In this document: one piece after another, positions 1 to 6,977 of the stretch
How positions within the stretch are numbered: position 1 is the first letter of the stretch
Layout: the number at the start of each line of letters is the position of its first letter
Source of the DNA: Bordetella parapertussis
GTDB lineage: Bacteria; Pseudomonadota; Gammaproteobacteria; Burkholderiales; Burkholderiaceae_B
DNA: 13,439 nucleotides
Direction: 5' to 3'
Assembly: GCA_945868195.1 (NCBI GenBank)
Contig: CAMBLP010000052.1
Location: 1-13,439, forward strand
Program-made: the position numbers and the translations under genes
Notes under the pieces: generated by a model
Seen by the model: only the letters and a program-made list of their open reading frames with translations
The model's database searches: none
Told to the model about the DNA's origin: nothing

Positions 1-91
1 ACTCAACCTCGAGTTTCTGCATATAGGGGCGCTCGTCCTTGTCAGGATCGTAGCGATAGATTTCAAACTTTACGATGCGTTTTTTGCTCAT
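1..91 (-). CDS. sdhB: Succinate dehydrogenase iron-sulfur subunit SdhB (5' end only, cut by the window edge)
   Basis: Only the first 30 codons are present; the gene continues beyond position 1. The N-terminus reads MSKKRIVKFEIYRYDPDKDE, the usual beginning of betaproteobacterial SdhB. SdhB carries the 2Fe-2S, 4Fe-4S and 3Fe-4S clusters that pass electrons from the flavin of SdhA to the quinone site in the membrane; its cysteine motifs lie outside this window. The ATG at 91 is preceded by a purine-rich CTGGAAAA about 5 bases upstream. The gap to the sdhA stop is 22 bp, so it is the last visible gene of sdhCDAB. Identity rests on the N-terminus and the context together. Confidence 0.9.
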   Translation of the reverse strand, partial: MSKKRIVKFEIYRYDPDKDERPYMQKLEVE

Positions 92-113
92 GCTTTTTTC
101 CAGATATCCTGAC

Positions 114-1892
114 TTAGAAGGTACGGGTCTTGGGCGGGAAGCTTTCGACGGTGAGTGGCTGCATCTGCACAGGTTTGTAATCCAGGCGATTGCCTTCGGA
201 GTACCAAAGTGAGTGCTTGATCCAGTTGTCATCATCACGCGTAGGGAAGTCATCGAGCGCGTGAGCGCCACGGCTTTCCGTGCGTGCAGCCGCAGAATGA
301 ATCGTCGAACGCGCGACTTCGATCATGTTGCTCAGCTCCAGGGCTTCGATGCGGGCTGTATTAAAGACCTTGGACTTGTCCTGGAAGGCGATATTGTCAA
401 CTTTTTCGGCCAACGCGTCGATCTTTGCCACGCCTTCTTTGAGTGAGTCCATGGTCCGGAACACGCCACAATGCTGCTGCATCGCGTTACGAATCTCGTT
501 GCCCACAACCTGCGTCTTTTCGCCTGTTTTACGCTGTTCGAGTTTGTTGACGCGATCCAGGGAGAAGTCGACTGACTCTTGGGGCAAAGGCTGATGTGCG
601 TGCTGGCGCTCGGGATGTGCTGCAACGATATGGTTGCCTGCTGCCCGACCAAACACGATCAAATCCAACAAAGAGTTGGTGCCCAGACGATTCGCACCAT
701 GAACGGATGTTGCCGAACACTCACCGATCGCATAAAGACCATTGACGATCTTGGTCTCTTTGCCATCCCAAGTGGTGACTTGGCCGTTGTAATTACAAGG
801 GATGCCACCCATCTGATAATGAATCGTTGGCACCACAGGAATGGGCTCTTTAGTGGCGTCAACGTTGGCGAACTTGTGGCCGATTTCGAGAATCGATGGC
901 AAGCGCTTGTTGATCACATCAGCACCAAGATGGTCGAGCTTGAGATGGACGTACGCTCCGTCCGGTCCGCAACCACGTCCTTCCTTGATTTCCTGATCCA
1001 TGCATCGCGAAATAAAGTCGCGCGGTGCCAAGTCCTTTAAGGTAGGCGCATAACGCTCCATGAAGCGCTCGCCGTCCTTGTTGAGCAAGATACCACCCTC
1101 GCCGCGCACACCTTCAGTGATTAGCACGCCTGCACCCGCAACACCTGTGGGGTGAAACTGCCAAAACTCCATGTCCATCATGGGGATGCCCGCACGAGCG
1201 GCCATACCCATTCCGTCACCGGTATTAATAAAGGCATTGGTCGATGCGGCCCAGATCCGTCCGGCACCACCTGTGGCGATGACGGTTGTTTTGGCTTCGA
1301 AAATGTAGATTTCGCCAGTTTCCATCTCAAGCGCGGTCACACCCAAGACATCGCCTGCATCGTTACGGATCAGATCAAGCGCCATCCATTCGACGAAGAA
1401 CTGCGTGCGTGAAGCAACGTTGCGCTGGTAGAGCGTGTGCAGCAAAGCGTGACCCGTACGGTCAGCGGCGGCACAGGCGCGTTGGACAGGCTTTTCACCG
1501 AAATTGGCGGTGTGACCACCGAACGGGCGCTGATAGATCGTGCCGTCCGGGTTGCGGTCAAAAGGCATACCCATGTGCTCGAGCTCATAGACTGCATTGG
1601 GCGCTTCGCGACACATGAATTCGATGGCGTCTTGATCGCCTAGCCAATCCGACCCCTTAACGGTGTCATACATGTGCCAGTACCAGTTGTCTTCGCTCAT
1701 ATTGCCAAGCGAGGCGCCAATACCACCTTGCGCAGCGACGGTGTGCGAGCGTGTAGGAAAGACTTTTGAAAGCACTGCGACGGACAAGCCCGCATTCGCG
1801 AGTTGAAGCGAGCAACGCATGCCGGCTCCACCGGCACCCACGACCACCACATCAAATTGACGGCGCGGTAAAGAAGTTTTGACAGCTGCCAC
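114..1892 (-). CDS. sdhA: Succinate dehydrogenase flavoprotein subunit SdhA
   Basis: Catalytic subunit of complex II: oxidises succinate to fumarate and transfers electrons to covalently bound FAD on the cytoplasmic face of the membrane. At 592 residues it has the normal length. Visible motifs are the dinucleotide-binding GAGGAG near residues 19-24, the flavinylation motif SHTVAAQGG with the FAD-linked histidine at about H50, HPTG (H247), the active-site arginine in LAPRD (R291), HYQMGG (H358) and the substrate arginine in ANRLGTNS (R402). These match E. coli H45, H242, R286, H354 and R399. The start codon is GTG at 1892, 3 bp after the sdhD stop. Its ribosome binding site (GGAGAA) lies inside the last codons of sdhD, which suggests translational coupling. 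No broken or missing key residue is seen. Confidence 0.98.
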   Translation of the reverse strand: MAAVKTSLPRRQFDVVVVGAGGAGMRCSLQLANAGLSVAVLSKVFPTRSHTVAAQGGIGASLGNMSEDNWYWHMYDTVKGSDWLGDQDAIEFMCREAPNAVYELEHMGMPFDRNPDGTIYQRPFGGHTANFGEKPVQRACAAADRTGHALLHTLYQRNVASRTQFFVEWMALDLIRNDAGDVLGVTALEMETGEIYIFEAKTTVIATGGAGRIWAASTNAFINTGDGMGMAARAGIPMMDMEFWQFHPTGVAGAGVLITEGVRGEGGILLNKDGERFMERYAPTLKDLAPRDFISRCMDQEIKEGRGCGPDGAYVHLKLDHLGADVINKRLPSILEIGHKFANVDATKEPIPVVPTIHYQMGGIPCNYNGQVTTWDGKETKIVNGLYAIGECSATSVHGANRLGTNSLLDLIVFGRAAGNHIVAAHPERQHAHQPLPQESVDFSLDRVNKLEQRKTGEKTQVVGNEIRNAMQQHCGVFRTMDSLKEGVAKIDALAEKVDNIAFQDKSKVFNTARIEALELSNMIEVARSTIHSAAARTESRGAHALDDFPTRDDDNWIKHSLWYSEGNRLDYKPVQMQPLTVESFPPKTRTF

Positions 1893-1895
1893 GGC

Positions 1896-2279
1896 TTAAT
1901 TTCTCCAGAGGATGTGTACGAAGTACACGACCGAACCGACCAACCACAGGAGGGTCAGGACCAGTAAAAAGATGCGAAGGCCTACGGGCTTGATGTAGTC
2001 CATCCAGATGTCCCGAACGCCAATCCAAGCGTGCCAAGCAAGCGAAAACATCGCGAGCGTAGCGAGAATCTGCCCCAAAGGCATGAACAGCACGGTAAAT
2101 GTGAACAGATTTTTCCAACCTTCATAGGTAAAGCCTGACATCGTCAGGATACCGATCAGCAAAACCAGGGTATATACCGCGAGGATGATGGCAGTGACGC
2201 GTTGCGCAATGAACTCACCAGTACCGTAGTGCGCGCCAACAACAAGGCGCTTAGGACCAATTTTTTCGACGGGAACCAT
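1896..2279 (-). CDS. sdhD: Succinate dehydrogenase membrane anchor subunit SdhD
   Basis: Hydrophobic anchor of complex II that, with SdhC, binds heme b and ubiquinone. About 127 residues with three predicted transmembrane helices (roughly residues 25-46, 57-79 and 101-124). The family motif HAWIGVRDIWMDYIKP contains the probable heme-ligand histidine (H83 counted from this ATG) and the Asp-Tyr pair 11-12 residues later, matching E. coli H71, D82 and Y83. Two starts are possible: GTG at 2282, overlapping the sdhC stop by 4 bases, and the very next codon ATG at 2279 (TGATG, 1-base overlap). I prefer the ATG because GGAG sits 7 bases before it but only 4 before the GTG. Either way translation is probably coupled to sdhC. 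Confidence 0.93.
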   Translation of the reverse strand: MVPVEKIGPKRLVVGAHYGTGEFIAQRVTAIILAVYTLVLLIGILTMSGFTYEGWKNLFTFTVLFMPLGQILATLAMFSLAWHAWIGVRDIWMDYIKPVGLRIFLLVLTLLWLVGSVVYFVHILWRN

Positions 2280-2689
2280 CACCAGACTCCGAATAGTTTG
2301 AGACCGAATACCAAGGTGAGAGCCAAGCTCACACCCATCACAAGGCTCGCGCTTTTAGCCGCGGACTCTTTGTCAACACCAATATGCAAGTCAAGCACTA
2401 GGTATCGGATGCCCGCACAGAAGTGGTGGAGATAACCCCAGATCAAGACCAAAAGAATCAATTTGACAATCGGATGTCCGATCACCATCGCCAGTGCGTT
2501 GAAACCGGCTTGACTGACGAAACTCATCCCAAAAAGGGCAATCAGAAAAGGTAAGCACAAAAACAACAACGCACCGCTCACTCTGTGAAGAATGGAAACT
2601 TTTCCGGCCATGGGCAAGCGATACTTCATCAAATCTATAACGTTAATGTTACGGAATTGAGGACGCGGCTTGTTAGCTGTGTCAGACAT
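2279..2689 (-). CDS. sdhC: Succinate dehydrogenase cytochrome b556 subunit SdhC
   Basis: Heme- and quinone-binding membrane subunit of complex II, and the first gene of sdhCDAB. 136 residues with three hydrophobic helices (roughly 38-60, 66-88 and 111-132). SILHRVSG (S32, R36) corresponds to the E. coli quinone-site residues S27 and R31. The segment HHFCAGIRYLVLD holds the probable heme ligand H89, equivalent to E. coli H84. The frame is open up to a TTG at 2704, but the ATG at 2689 has GAGG 5 bases upstream and begins MSDTANKPRPQFRNI, the usual form, so I place the start there. It lies 89 bp after the GntR gene on the same strand. No terminator is visible in that gap, so read-through from the regulator is possible. 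Confidence 0.95.
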   Translation of the reverse strand: MSDTANKPRPQFRNINVIDLMKYRLPMAGKVSILHRVSGALLFLCLPFLIALFGMSFVSQAGFNALAMVIGHPIVKLILLVLIWGYLHHFCAGIRYLVLDLHIGVDKESAAKSASLVMGVSLALTLVFGLKLFGVW

Positions 2690-2732
2690 AACGACCTCGA
2701 ACAAAGAACTGTTGAATAAGAGAAAACACGCT

Positions 2733-2761
2733 ATTTTCGCTCACGTAGAGATTGCATTCAA
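2733..2761 (-). promoter_or_regulatory. Possible weak sigma-70 promoter for sdhC
   Basis: On the minus strand TTGAAT (2761-2756) and GAAAAT (2738-2733) are separated by 17 bp. Each matches four of six consensus bases, placed 44 bp before the sdhC ATG. The GntR-sdhC gap is AT-rich, so a chance match is quite possible. It is the only reasonable promoter-like pair I see in the 89 bp. Confidence 0.22.
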
Positions 2762-2778
2762 ATCAATAAAAAACTCTT

Positions 2779-3549
2779 TTAATTCAAGCTATTACGATAA
2801 TAATACTGATTGGTCACATAATGACCGATACGTAATTCTACAGGACGGTTTCCATAGGTGAAGGAAATTCGCTCTACACAAAGTAGGGGTATAGACGATG
2901 CCAGACCTAAAGCCAAAGCAACATCCTCAGGGGCCTCGACAGCACGAATCTTTTCTTCGGCACGCACCATGTTGATACCAAACTCTGACTCGAACAAACC
3001 GTACAAAGGTCCGGAGTAATCGTTGAGGAGATCCGCAGTGAGTCCCTTGAAAAGAGCACCAGGCAGATAAATATCATCAATGACTGTGGGCGTATTTGAA
3101 AAGGAAAGTAACCGGCGAATCGCTACCACCGGATCGCCCGTTTTAATTTCTAGTGCCCGCGCAACATCTGCAGCAGCACGAAGTCGCCGACAGTCCAGCA
3201 CTTTGCTTTGTGCCGGCTCAGGCGCGCCTTCGTTGGGAGCCAGCCTCAAAAACCGGAAACGCACGCGTGGCTCAAGGTGGGTCGCCACAAAGGTGCCCTT
3301 GCCTTGGCGTCTGAACAACAAGTTTTCGGCGGCAAGCTCATCAACGGCCTTACGGACCGTACCCTGACTCACCTGAAAACGGGCGGCGAGTTCGATTTCG
3401 CTGGGAATGGCTTCGCCTGGCTTCCATTCACCTGCGTCAAGCGCCATGACCAGCAGAGCTTTGATCTGCTGATAAAGCGGGCTGAAGGCAGCCGCCGTAT
3501 TTGGACCTGAGTCGACCAAAGCCGCGCGCGCGCGAGTGCTCTCAGTCAT
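2779..3549 (-). CDS. GntR-family (HutC/UTRA type) transcriptional regulator
   Basis: 256 residues. The N-terminal winged helix-turn-helix of GntR type spans about residues 24-88, with the typical PSEIELAARFQVSQGTVRKA recognition region (49-68) followed by RRQGKGTFVA (80-89). The C-terminal half (about 110-245) has the length and ending (RPVELRIGHY, about 235-244) of a UTRA ligand-binding domain, which places it in the HutC subfamily. Such proteins bind a small metabolite and release DNA; the ligand cannot be read from the sequence. It sits at the head of sdhCDAB, divergent from mdh, with a palindromic candidate operator 66 bp upstream of its start. I infer autoregulation and control of TCA-cycle genes. 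The ATG at 3549 has only a weak AAGAG ahead of it. The regulated genes are inferred from position. Confidence 0.92.
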   Translation of the reverse strand: MTESTRARAALVDSGPNTAAAFSPLYQQIKALLVMALDAGEWKPGEAIPSEIELAARFQVSQGTVRKAVDELAAENLLFRRQGKGTFVATHLEPRVRFRFLRLAPNEGAPEPAQSKVLDCRRLRAAADVARALEIKTGDPVVAIRRLLSFSNTPTVIDDIYLPGALFKGLTADLLNDYSGPLYGLFESEFGINMVRAEEKIRAVEAPEDVALALGLASSIPLLCVERISFTYGNRPVELRIGHYVTNQYYYRNSLN

Positions 3550-3615
3550 CTGGATGGCTCTTAAATTTCATGACTCATTGTGGCATATTGCTCCAAGAAA
3601 GTCCATTACTCTTGT

Positions 3616-3636
3616 GTCTTATATAAGATATAAGAT
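3616..3636. promoter_or_regulatory. Palindromic candidate operator in the GntR-mdh divergent region
   Basis: An inverted repeat with left arm GTCTTATAT, spacer AAG and right arm ATATAAGAT, with only the outermost base pair unmatched. Its first 20 bases are identical to 11549-11568 upstream of acnB. It contains the perfect 12-bp palindrome TCTTATATAAGA. It lies 66 bp before the GntR start codon and 140 bp before mdh. Read toward the GntR gene it includes TATAAG, a good -10 match, so a bound protein could block that promoter. Size and symmetry suit a dimeric regulator such as a GntR protein; the binding partner is inferred. Confidence 0.7.
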
Positions 3637-3638
3637 CA

Positions 3639-3668
3639 TTGACGATTCACATGCATTTGCATTAGCAT
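3639..3668 (+). promoter_or_regulatory. Possible sigma-70 promoter for mdh
   Basis: TTGACG (3639-3644, five of six consensus bases) and TAGCAT (3663-3668, four of six) are separated by 18 bp on the mdh strand. The -35 begins 2 bp after the palindromic operator, so a regulator bound there could contact or block polymerase. The transcript would have a leader of about 100 bases. The match is moderate and untested. Confidence 0.35.
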
Positions 3669-3776
3669 TTGTCTATCTGACATCCTGCTCGACCGCCTCG
3701 CAAACGGGGCGTACAAAAAAGCTAAACTCTTTCATTACCCTTTCTCACAATCCTCTCAGTTCTATCGGAGATCGTT

Positions 3777-4766
3777 ATGTCCAAACCCGCCGTGCGTGTT
3801 GCGGTTACTGGTGCAGCAGGCCAGATCGGTTACGCCCTTTTGTTCCGTATTGCTTCAGGCGAAATGCTTGGCAAAGACCAGCCAGTGATCCTGCAACTTC
3901 TTGAGATCGCTGATGAAAAAGCTCAAAAGGGGCTCAAGGGCGTCATGATGGAGCTCGATGATTGCGCTTTCCCTTTGCTGCAATCGATGACGGCCCATAG
4001 TGATCCTCTCGAAGCCTTCAAAGACGTCGAAGTCGCGCTTTTGGTGGGTTCACGTCCTCGTGGTCCCGGCATGGAGCGTGCGGATCTGCTGGCCGTGAAT
4101 GCCGCCATTTTCACAGCGCAGGGCAAAGCCCTGAACGCCGTGGCAAATCGCAACGTCAAAGTATTAGTCGTCGGTAACCCAGCCAACACCAATGCCTACA
4201 TCGCGATGAAATCGGCACCCGATCTGCCCGCCAAAAACTTCACAGCCATGTTGCGTCTCGATCACAACCGCGCCTTGTCGCAGTTGGCCACCAAAATGGG
4301 CAAGCCTGTCGCCGACATTCAAAAACTCGCGGTCTGGGGCAACCACTCCCCCACCATGTACGCGGATTATCGCTTCGCGACGATCGGCGGCCAGAGCGTG
4401 GAAAAACTGATCAACGACGCAGCCTGGAACCGCGACGTGTTCTTGCCTACAGTCGGCAAGCGCGGTGCCGCCATCATTGAAGCGCGTGGTTTGTCTTCCG
4501 CTGCTTCGGCCGCGAATGCTGCCATCGATCACGTCCGTGATTGGGTGCTGGGCACAAATGGCAAGTGGGTCACGATGGGCGTTGCTTCGGATGGCACCTA
4601 CGGCATCCCCGAAGGCATCATGTACGGTGTACCCGTGACCTGCGAAGGCGGCCAATACCACCGTGTCACAGGTCTCGACGTCGACGCATTTTCTCGCGAG
4701 CGCATGGACCTCACGCTTAAAGAGCTGACAGAGGAGCGCGACGCAGTCGCTCATTTGCTCAAGTAA
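3777..4766 (+). CDS. mdh: Malate dehydrogenase (NAD-dependent)
   Basis: Converts malate and NAD+ to oxaloacetate and NADH in the cytoplasm. At 329 residues it has the normal length for the cytosolic-type bacterial enzyme. The nucleotide-binding loop TGAAGQIGY is at residues 11-19. LLEIADE (41-47) provides the acidic residue expected for NAD rather than [19 protein letters not shown] (91-105) carries the substrate arginines of the mobile loop. LDHNRA (161-166) and [12 protein letters not shown] (187-198) carry the catalytic Asp-His pair, D162 and H190. The ATG at 3777 has GGAG 6 bases upstream. It is transcribed away from the GntR regulator and ends just before a strong terminator, so it is probably monocistronic. 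Its product supplies the oxaloacetate used by PrpC and citrate synthase. Confidence 0.98.
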   Translation: MSKPAVRVAVTGAAGQIGYALLFRIASGEMLGKDQPVILQLLEIADEKAQKGLKGVMMELDDCAFPLLQSMTAHSDPLEAFKDVEVALLVGSRPRGPGMERADLLAVNAAIFTAQGKALNAVANRNVKVLVVGNPANTNAYIAMKSAPDLPAKNFTAMLRLDHNRALSQLATKMGKPVADIQKLAVWGNHSPTMYADYRFATIGGQSVEKLINDAAWNRDVFLPTVGKRGAAIIEARGLSSAASAANAAIDHVRDWVLGTNGKWVTMGVASDGTYGIPEGIMYGVPVTCEGGQYHRVTGLDVDAFSRERMDLTLKELTEERDAVAHLLK

Positions 4767-4776
4767 GCACCGAGTT

Positions 4777-4804
4777 AATGGGCCCCACACGGGCCCATTT
4801 TTTT
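4777..4804 (+). terminator. Rho-independent terminator after mdh
   Basis: A perfect 9-bp stem (AATGGGCCC with GGGCCCATT) around the loop CACAC is followed by a run of seven T (4798-4804), two of which fall in the stem. It begins 11 bp after the mdh stop and separates mdh from the prp operon. Confidence 0.92.
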
Positions 4805-4850
4805 CATCACATTCCTTTTTAAAAAATACATACTCGTCTCGGAGAACATC

Positions 4851-5744
4851 ATGCCCAAACAAGCTCCCGCTGGTCAACGGTTTCGCGAAGCACTCGCGGC
4901 CGAAAAGCCTCTGCAAATTATTGGTGCCATCAACGCCAATCACGCTCTGCTTGCCAAGCGCGCCGGCTTCAAGGCCATCTACCTTTCCGGTGGCGGAGTC
5001 GCGGCAGGCTCTTTGGGTTTGCCCGACCTGGGTATTAACACGCTTGATGATGTATTGACTGATGTGCGTCGCATTACAGACGTATGCGATACACCATTGA
5101 TCGTCGATATCGACACTGGTTTTGGCCCCTCCGCTTTTAACATCGCTCGGACTATTCAAAGCCTGAGCAAATTCGGCGCAGCTGGCTGCCACATCGAAGA
5201 CCAAGTCGGCGCCAAGCGCTGCGGTCATCGCCCAGGCAAGGAAATCGTGTCGACAGAAGAAATGCGCGACCGCGTCAAAGCAGCGGCTGATGCACGCACT
5301 GATGACAGTTTCTACCTGATCGCACGCACCGATGCGATTGCCTCGCATGGCGTGGACGCAGCGATCGAACGTGCGATGGCTTGCGTTGAAGCTGGCGCGG
5401 ATGCGATTTTTGCCGAAGCCGCCTACGACCTCGCCACCTTTGAAAAATTTTCCAAAGCCGTCAGCGTACCTTTGCTCGCCAACATCACTGAATTTGGTCA
5501 AACACCACTTTTTTCAGTCGAAGAGTTGCGCAGCTCAGGCGTTGGCATGGTGCTCTATCCACTCTCCGCTTTCCGTGCCATGAACAAAATTGCAGAGACG
5601 ATATATACCGCCATCCGCCGCGACGGTCATCAGCGCAACGTCATTGACCTCATGCAAACGCGTGACGAGCTTTACGATCGCATCAACTATCACGAATTCG
5701 AAGGCAAACTAGACGCACTGTTTGCCCAAGGCAAATCCAAATAA
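4851..5744 (+). CDS. prpB: 2-methylisocitrate lyase PrpB
   Basis: Cleaves 2-methylisocitrate to pyruvate and succinate, the last step of the methylcitrate cycle. 297 residues, the usual length for the PEP mutase/isocitrate lyase superfamily. Visible features are [16 protein letters not shown] (46-61) with a metal- or substrate-site aspartate (D59), VDIDTGFG (85-92) with D86 and D88, and the signature KRCGHRPGK (122-130) containing the catalytic cysteine C124. The KRCGH form, and a length well below that of isocitrate lyase, argue for PrpB rather than AceA. The ATG at 4851 has GGAG 6 bases upstream. It is the first gene of prpB-prpC-acnD-prpF. Only 46 bp separate it from the mdh terminator, and no sigma-54 type -24/-12 element is visible there. 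Confidence 0.96.
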   Translation: MPKQAPAGQRFREALAAEKPLQIIGAINANHALLAKRAGFKAIYLSGGGVAAGSLGLPDLGINTLDDVLTDVRRITDVCDTPLIVDIDTGFGPSAFNIARTIQSLSKFGAAGCHIEDQVGAKRCGHRPGKEIVSTEEMRDRVKAAADARTDDSFYLIARTDAIASHGVDAAIERAMACVEAGADAIFAEAAYDLATFEKFSKAVSVPLLANITEFGQTPLFSVEELRSSGVGMVLYPLSAFRAMNKIAETIYTAIRRDGHQRNVIDLMQTRDELYDRINYHEFEGKLDALFAQGKSK

Positions 5745-5763
5745 TTTATTGAGGAAATAACAG

Positions 5764-6963
5764 ATGGCCACGACAAAAAAACCAGTGAAGCGCGCTGCTC
5801 CAGCCAAAGCGGTCGAGACTGCGGCGCCTGTTTTCAAACCTAAAAAATCTGTCGCGCTCTCAGGTGTGACAGCGGGTAACACTGCACTGTGTACAGTCGG
5901 TCGCAGTGGTAACGACTTGCATTACCGCGGGTACGACATTCTTGATTTCGCCGATACGAGTGAATTTGAAGAAATCGCCCATCTGCTGATTCACGGCAAA
6001 CTGCCTAACAAAGCTGAACTGGCGGCTTATAAAGAAAAGCTGCGTTCTATGCGCGGTCTGCCCGCACAGCTGCAAACCATTCTGGAGTCACTGCCTGCGG
6101 CGAGCCACCCTATGGACGTCATGCGCACCGCAGCCTCAGCTTTGGGTTGCATCCTGCCAGAAAAAGAAGATCACAACATGCCTGATGCGCGTGACATTGC
6201 GGATCGCCTGATGGCTAACCTTGGCTCTGCCCTGCTCTACTGGTATCACTTTAGCCATAATGGTCGCATCATCGACGTACAAACAGATGACGACTCGATC
6301 GGTGCGCATTTCTTGCACCTGCTGCATGGCAAAAAGCCTAATGCAGACTGGGTCCGTGCGATGCACACCTCACTCATCCTGTATGCAGAGCATGAGTTCA
6401 ATGCCTCGACCTTTGCCTGCCGCGTGATCGCAGGTACAGGCTCAGATATGTATTCGGCTATTGCTGGCGGCATCGGCGCGCTGCGCGGCCCCAAGCACGG
6501 CGGCGCCAACGAAGTGGCCTTTGAAGTGCAGAAACGCTACGAGACCCCGAATGAAGCTGAAGCAGATATTCGTGCACGCGTTGAAAACAAAGAAGTCATT
6601 ATCGGCTTTGGTCATCCTGTTTACACGATCTCTGATCCACGTAACAAGGTGATTAAAGATGTTGCCTTGCGTCTCTCAAAGAAAGCCGGCACCACCAAAA
6701 TGTATGACATCGCCGATCGTCTTGAGGCGGTGATGTGGGACGCAAAGAAAATGTTCGCGAACCTCGACTGGTTTTCGGCGGTGTCCTATCACATGATGGG
6801 CGTACCCACTGCGATGTTTACACCTATATTTGTGATTGCACGTACGGCAGGCTGGTCGGCACACATCATCGAGCAACGTATCGACAACAAGATCATTCGT
6901 CCGGCAGCCAACTACACCGGCCCTGATGATCAGAAATTCGTTCCTCTCGCCAAACGTCGTTAA
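5764..6963 (+). CDS. prpC: 2-methylcitrate synthase PrpC
   Basis: Condenses propionyl-CoA with oxaloacetate to 2-methylcitrate. 399 residues in the citrate synthase fold. The catalytic triad is visible as H245 (GPKHGGANE), H284 (GFGHPVY) and D335 (ANLDWFSA). H210 lies in AEHEFNAST. The segment [20 protein letters not shown] (26-45) is typical of PrpC and separates it from GltA. The first 25 or so residues form a Lys/Ala/Pro/Thr-rich extension ([20 protein letters not shown]) longer than the E. coli leader and probably disordered. The ATG at 5764 has GAGGAA 7 bases upstream and lies 19 bp after prpB, so the two are cotranscribed. A later start is unlikely because no Met occurs before the conserved region. 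Confidence 0.96.
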   Translation: MATTKKPVKRAAPAKAVETAAPVFKPKKSVALSGVTAGNTALCTVGRSGNDLHYRGYDILDFADTSEFEEIAHLLIHGKLPNKAELAAYKEKLRSMRGLPAQLQTILESLPAASHPMDVMRTAASALGCILPEKEDHNMPDARDIADRLMANLGSALLYWYHFSHNGRIIDVQTDDDSIGAHFLHLLHGKKPNADWVRAMHTSLILYAEHEFNASTFACRVIAGTGSDMYSAIAGGIGALRGPKHGGANEVAFEVQKRYETPNEAEADIRARVENKEVIIGFGHPVYTISDPRNKVIKDVALRLSKKAGTTKMYDIADRLEAVMWDAKKMFANLDWFSAVSYHMMGVPTAMFTPIFVIARTAGWSAHIIEQRIDNKIIRPAANYTGPDDQKFVPLAKRR

Positions 6964-6977
6964 TCAGTATCAACAAT

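Noticed and set aside
579..1040. Plus-strand open frame of 153 codons inside sdhA
   Set aside because: Fully antisense to a strongly conserved sdhA region, no plausible ribosome site and no recognisable motif.
2690..2778. Third copy of the palindromic operator upstream of sdhC
   Set aside because: Only a TCTTATT-like half-site is present on the minus strand, without the second arm. Not distinguishable from chance.
3695..3710. Small hairpin (GCCTCG, loop CAAA, CGGGGC) in the mdh leader
   Set aside because: Only 6 bp with one wobble pair, no T run and no riboswitch-like conserved core. Too weak to call an element.
4164..5501. A 445-codon open frame on the minus strand opposite mdh and prpB
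   Set aside because: It is antisense to two well-supported enzymes and runs through the mdh terminator. Its product has no recognisable domain, with long stretches of mixed Cys, His and Arg typical of reverse-frame translation. Codon bias of the sense genes explains the open frame.
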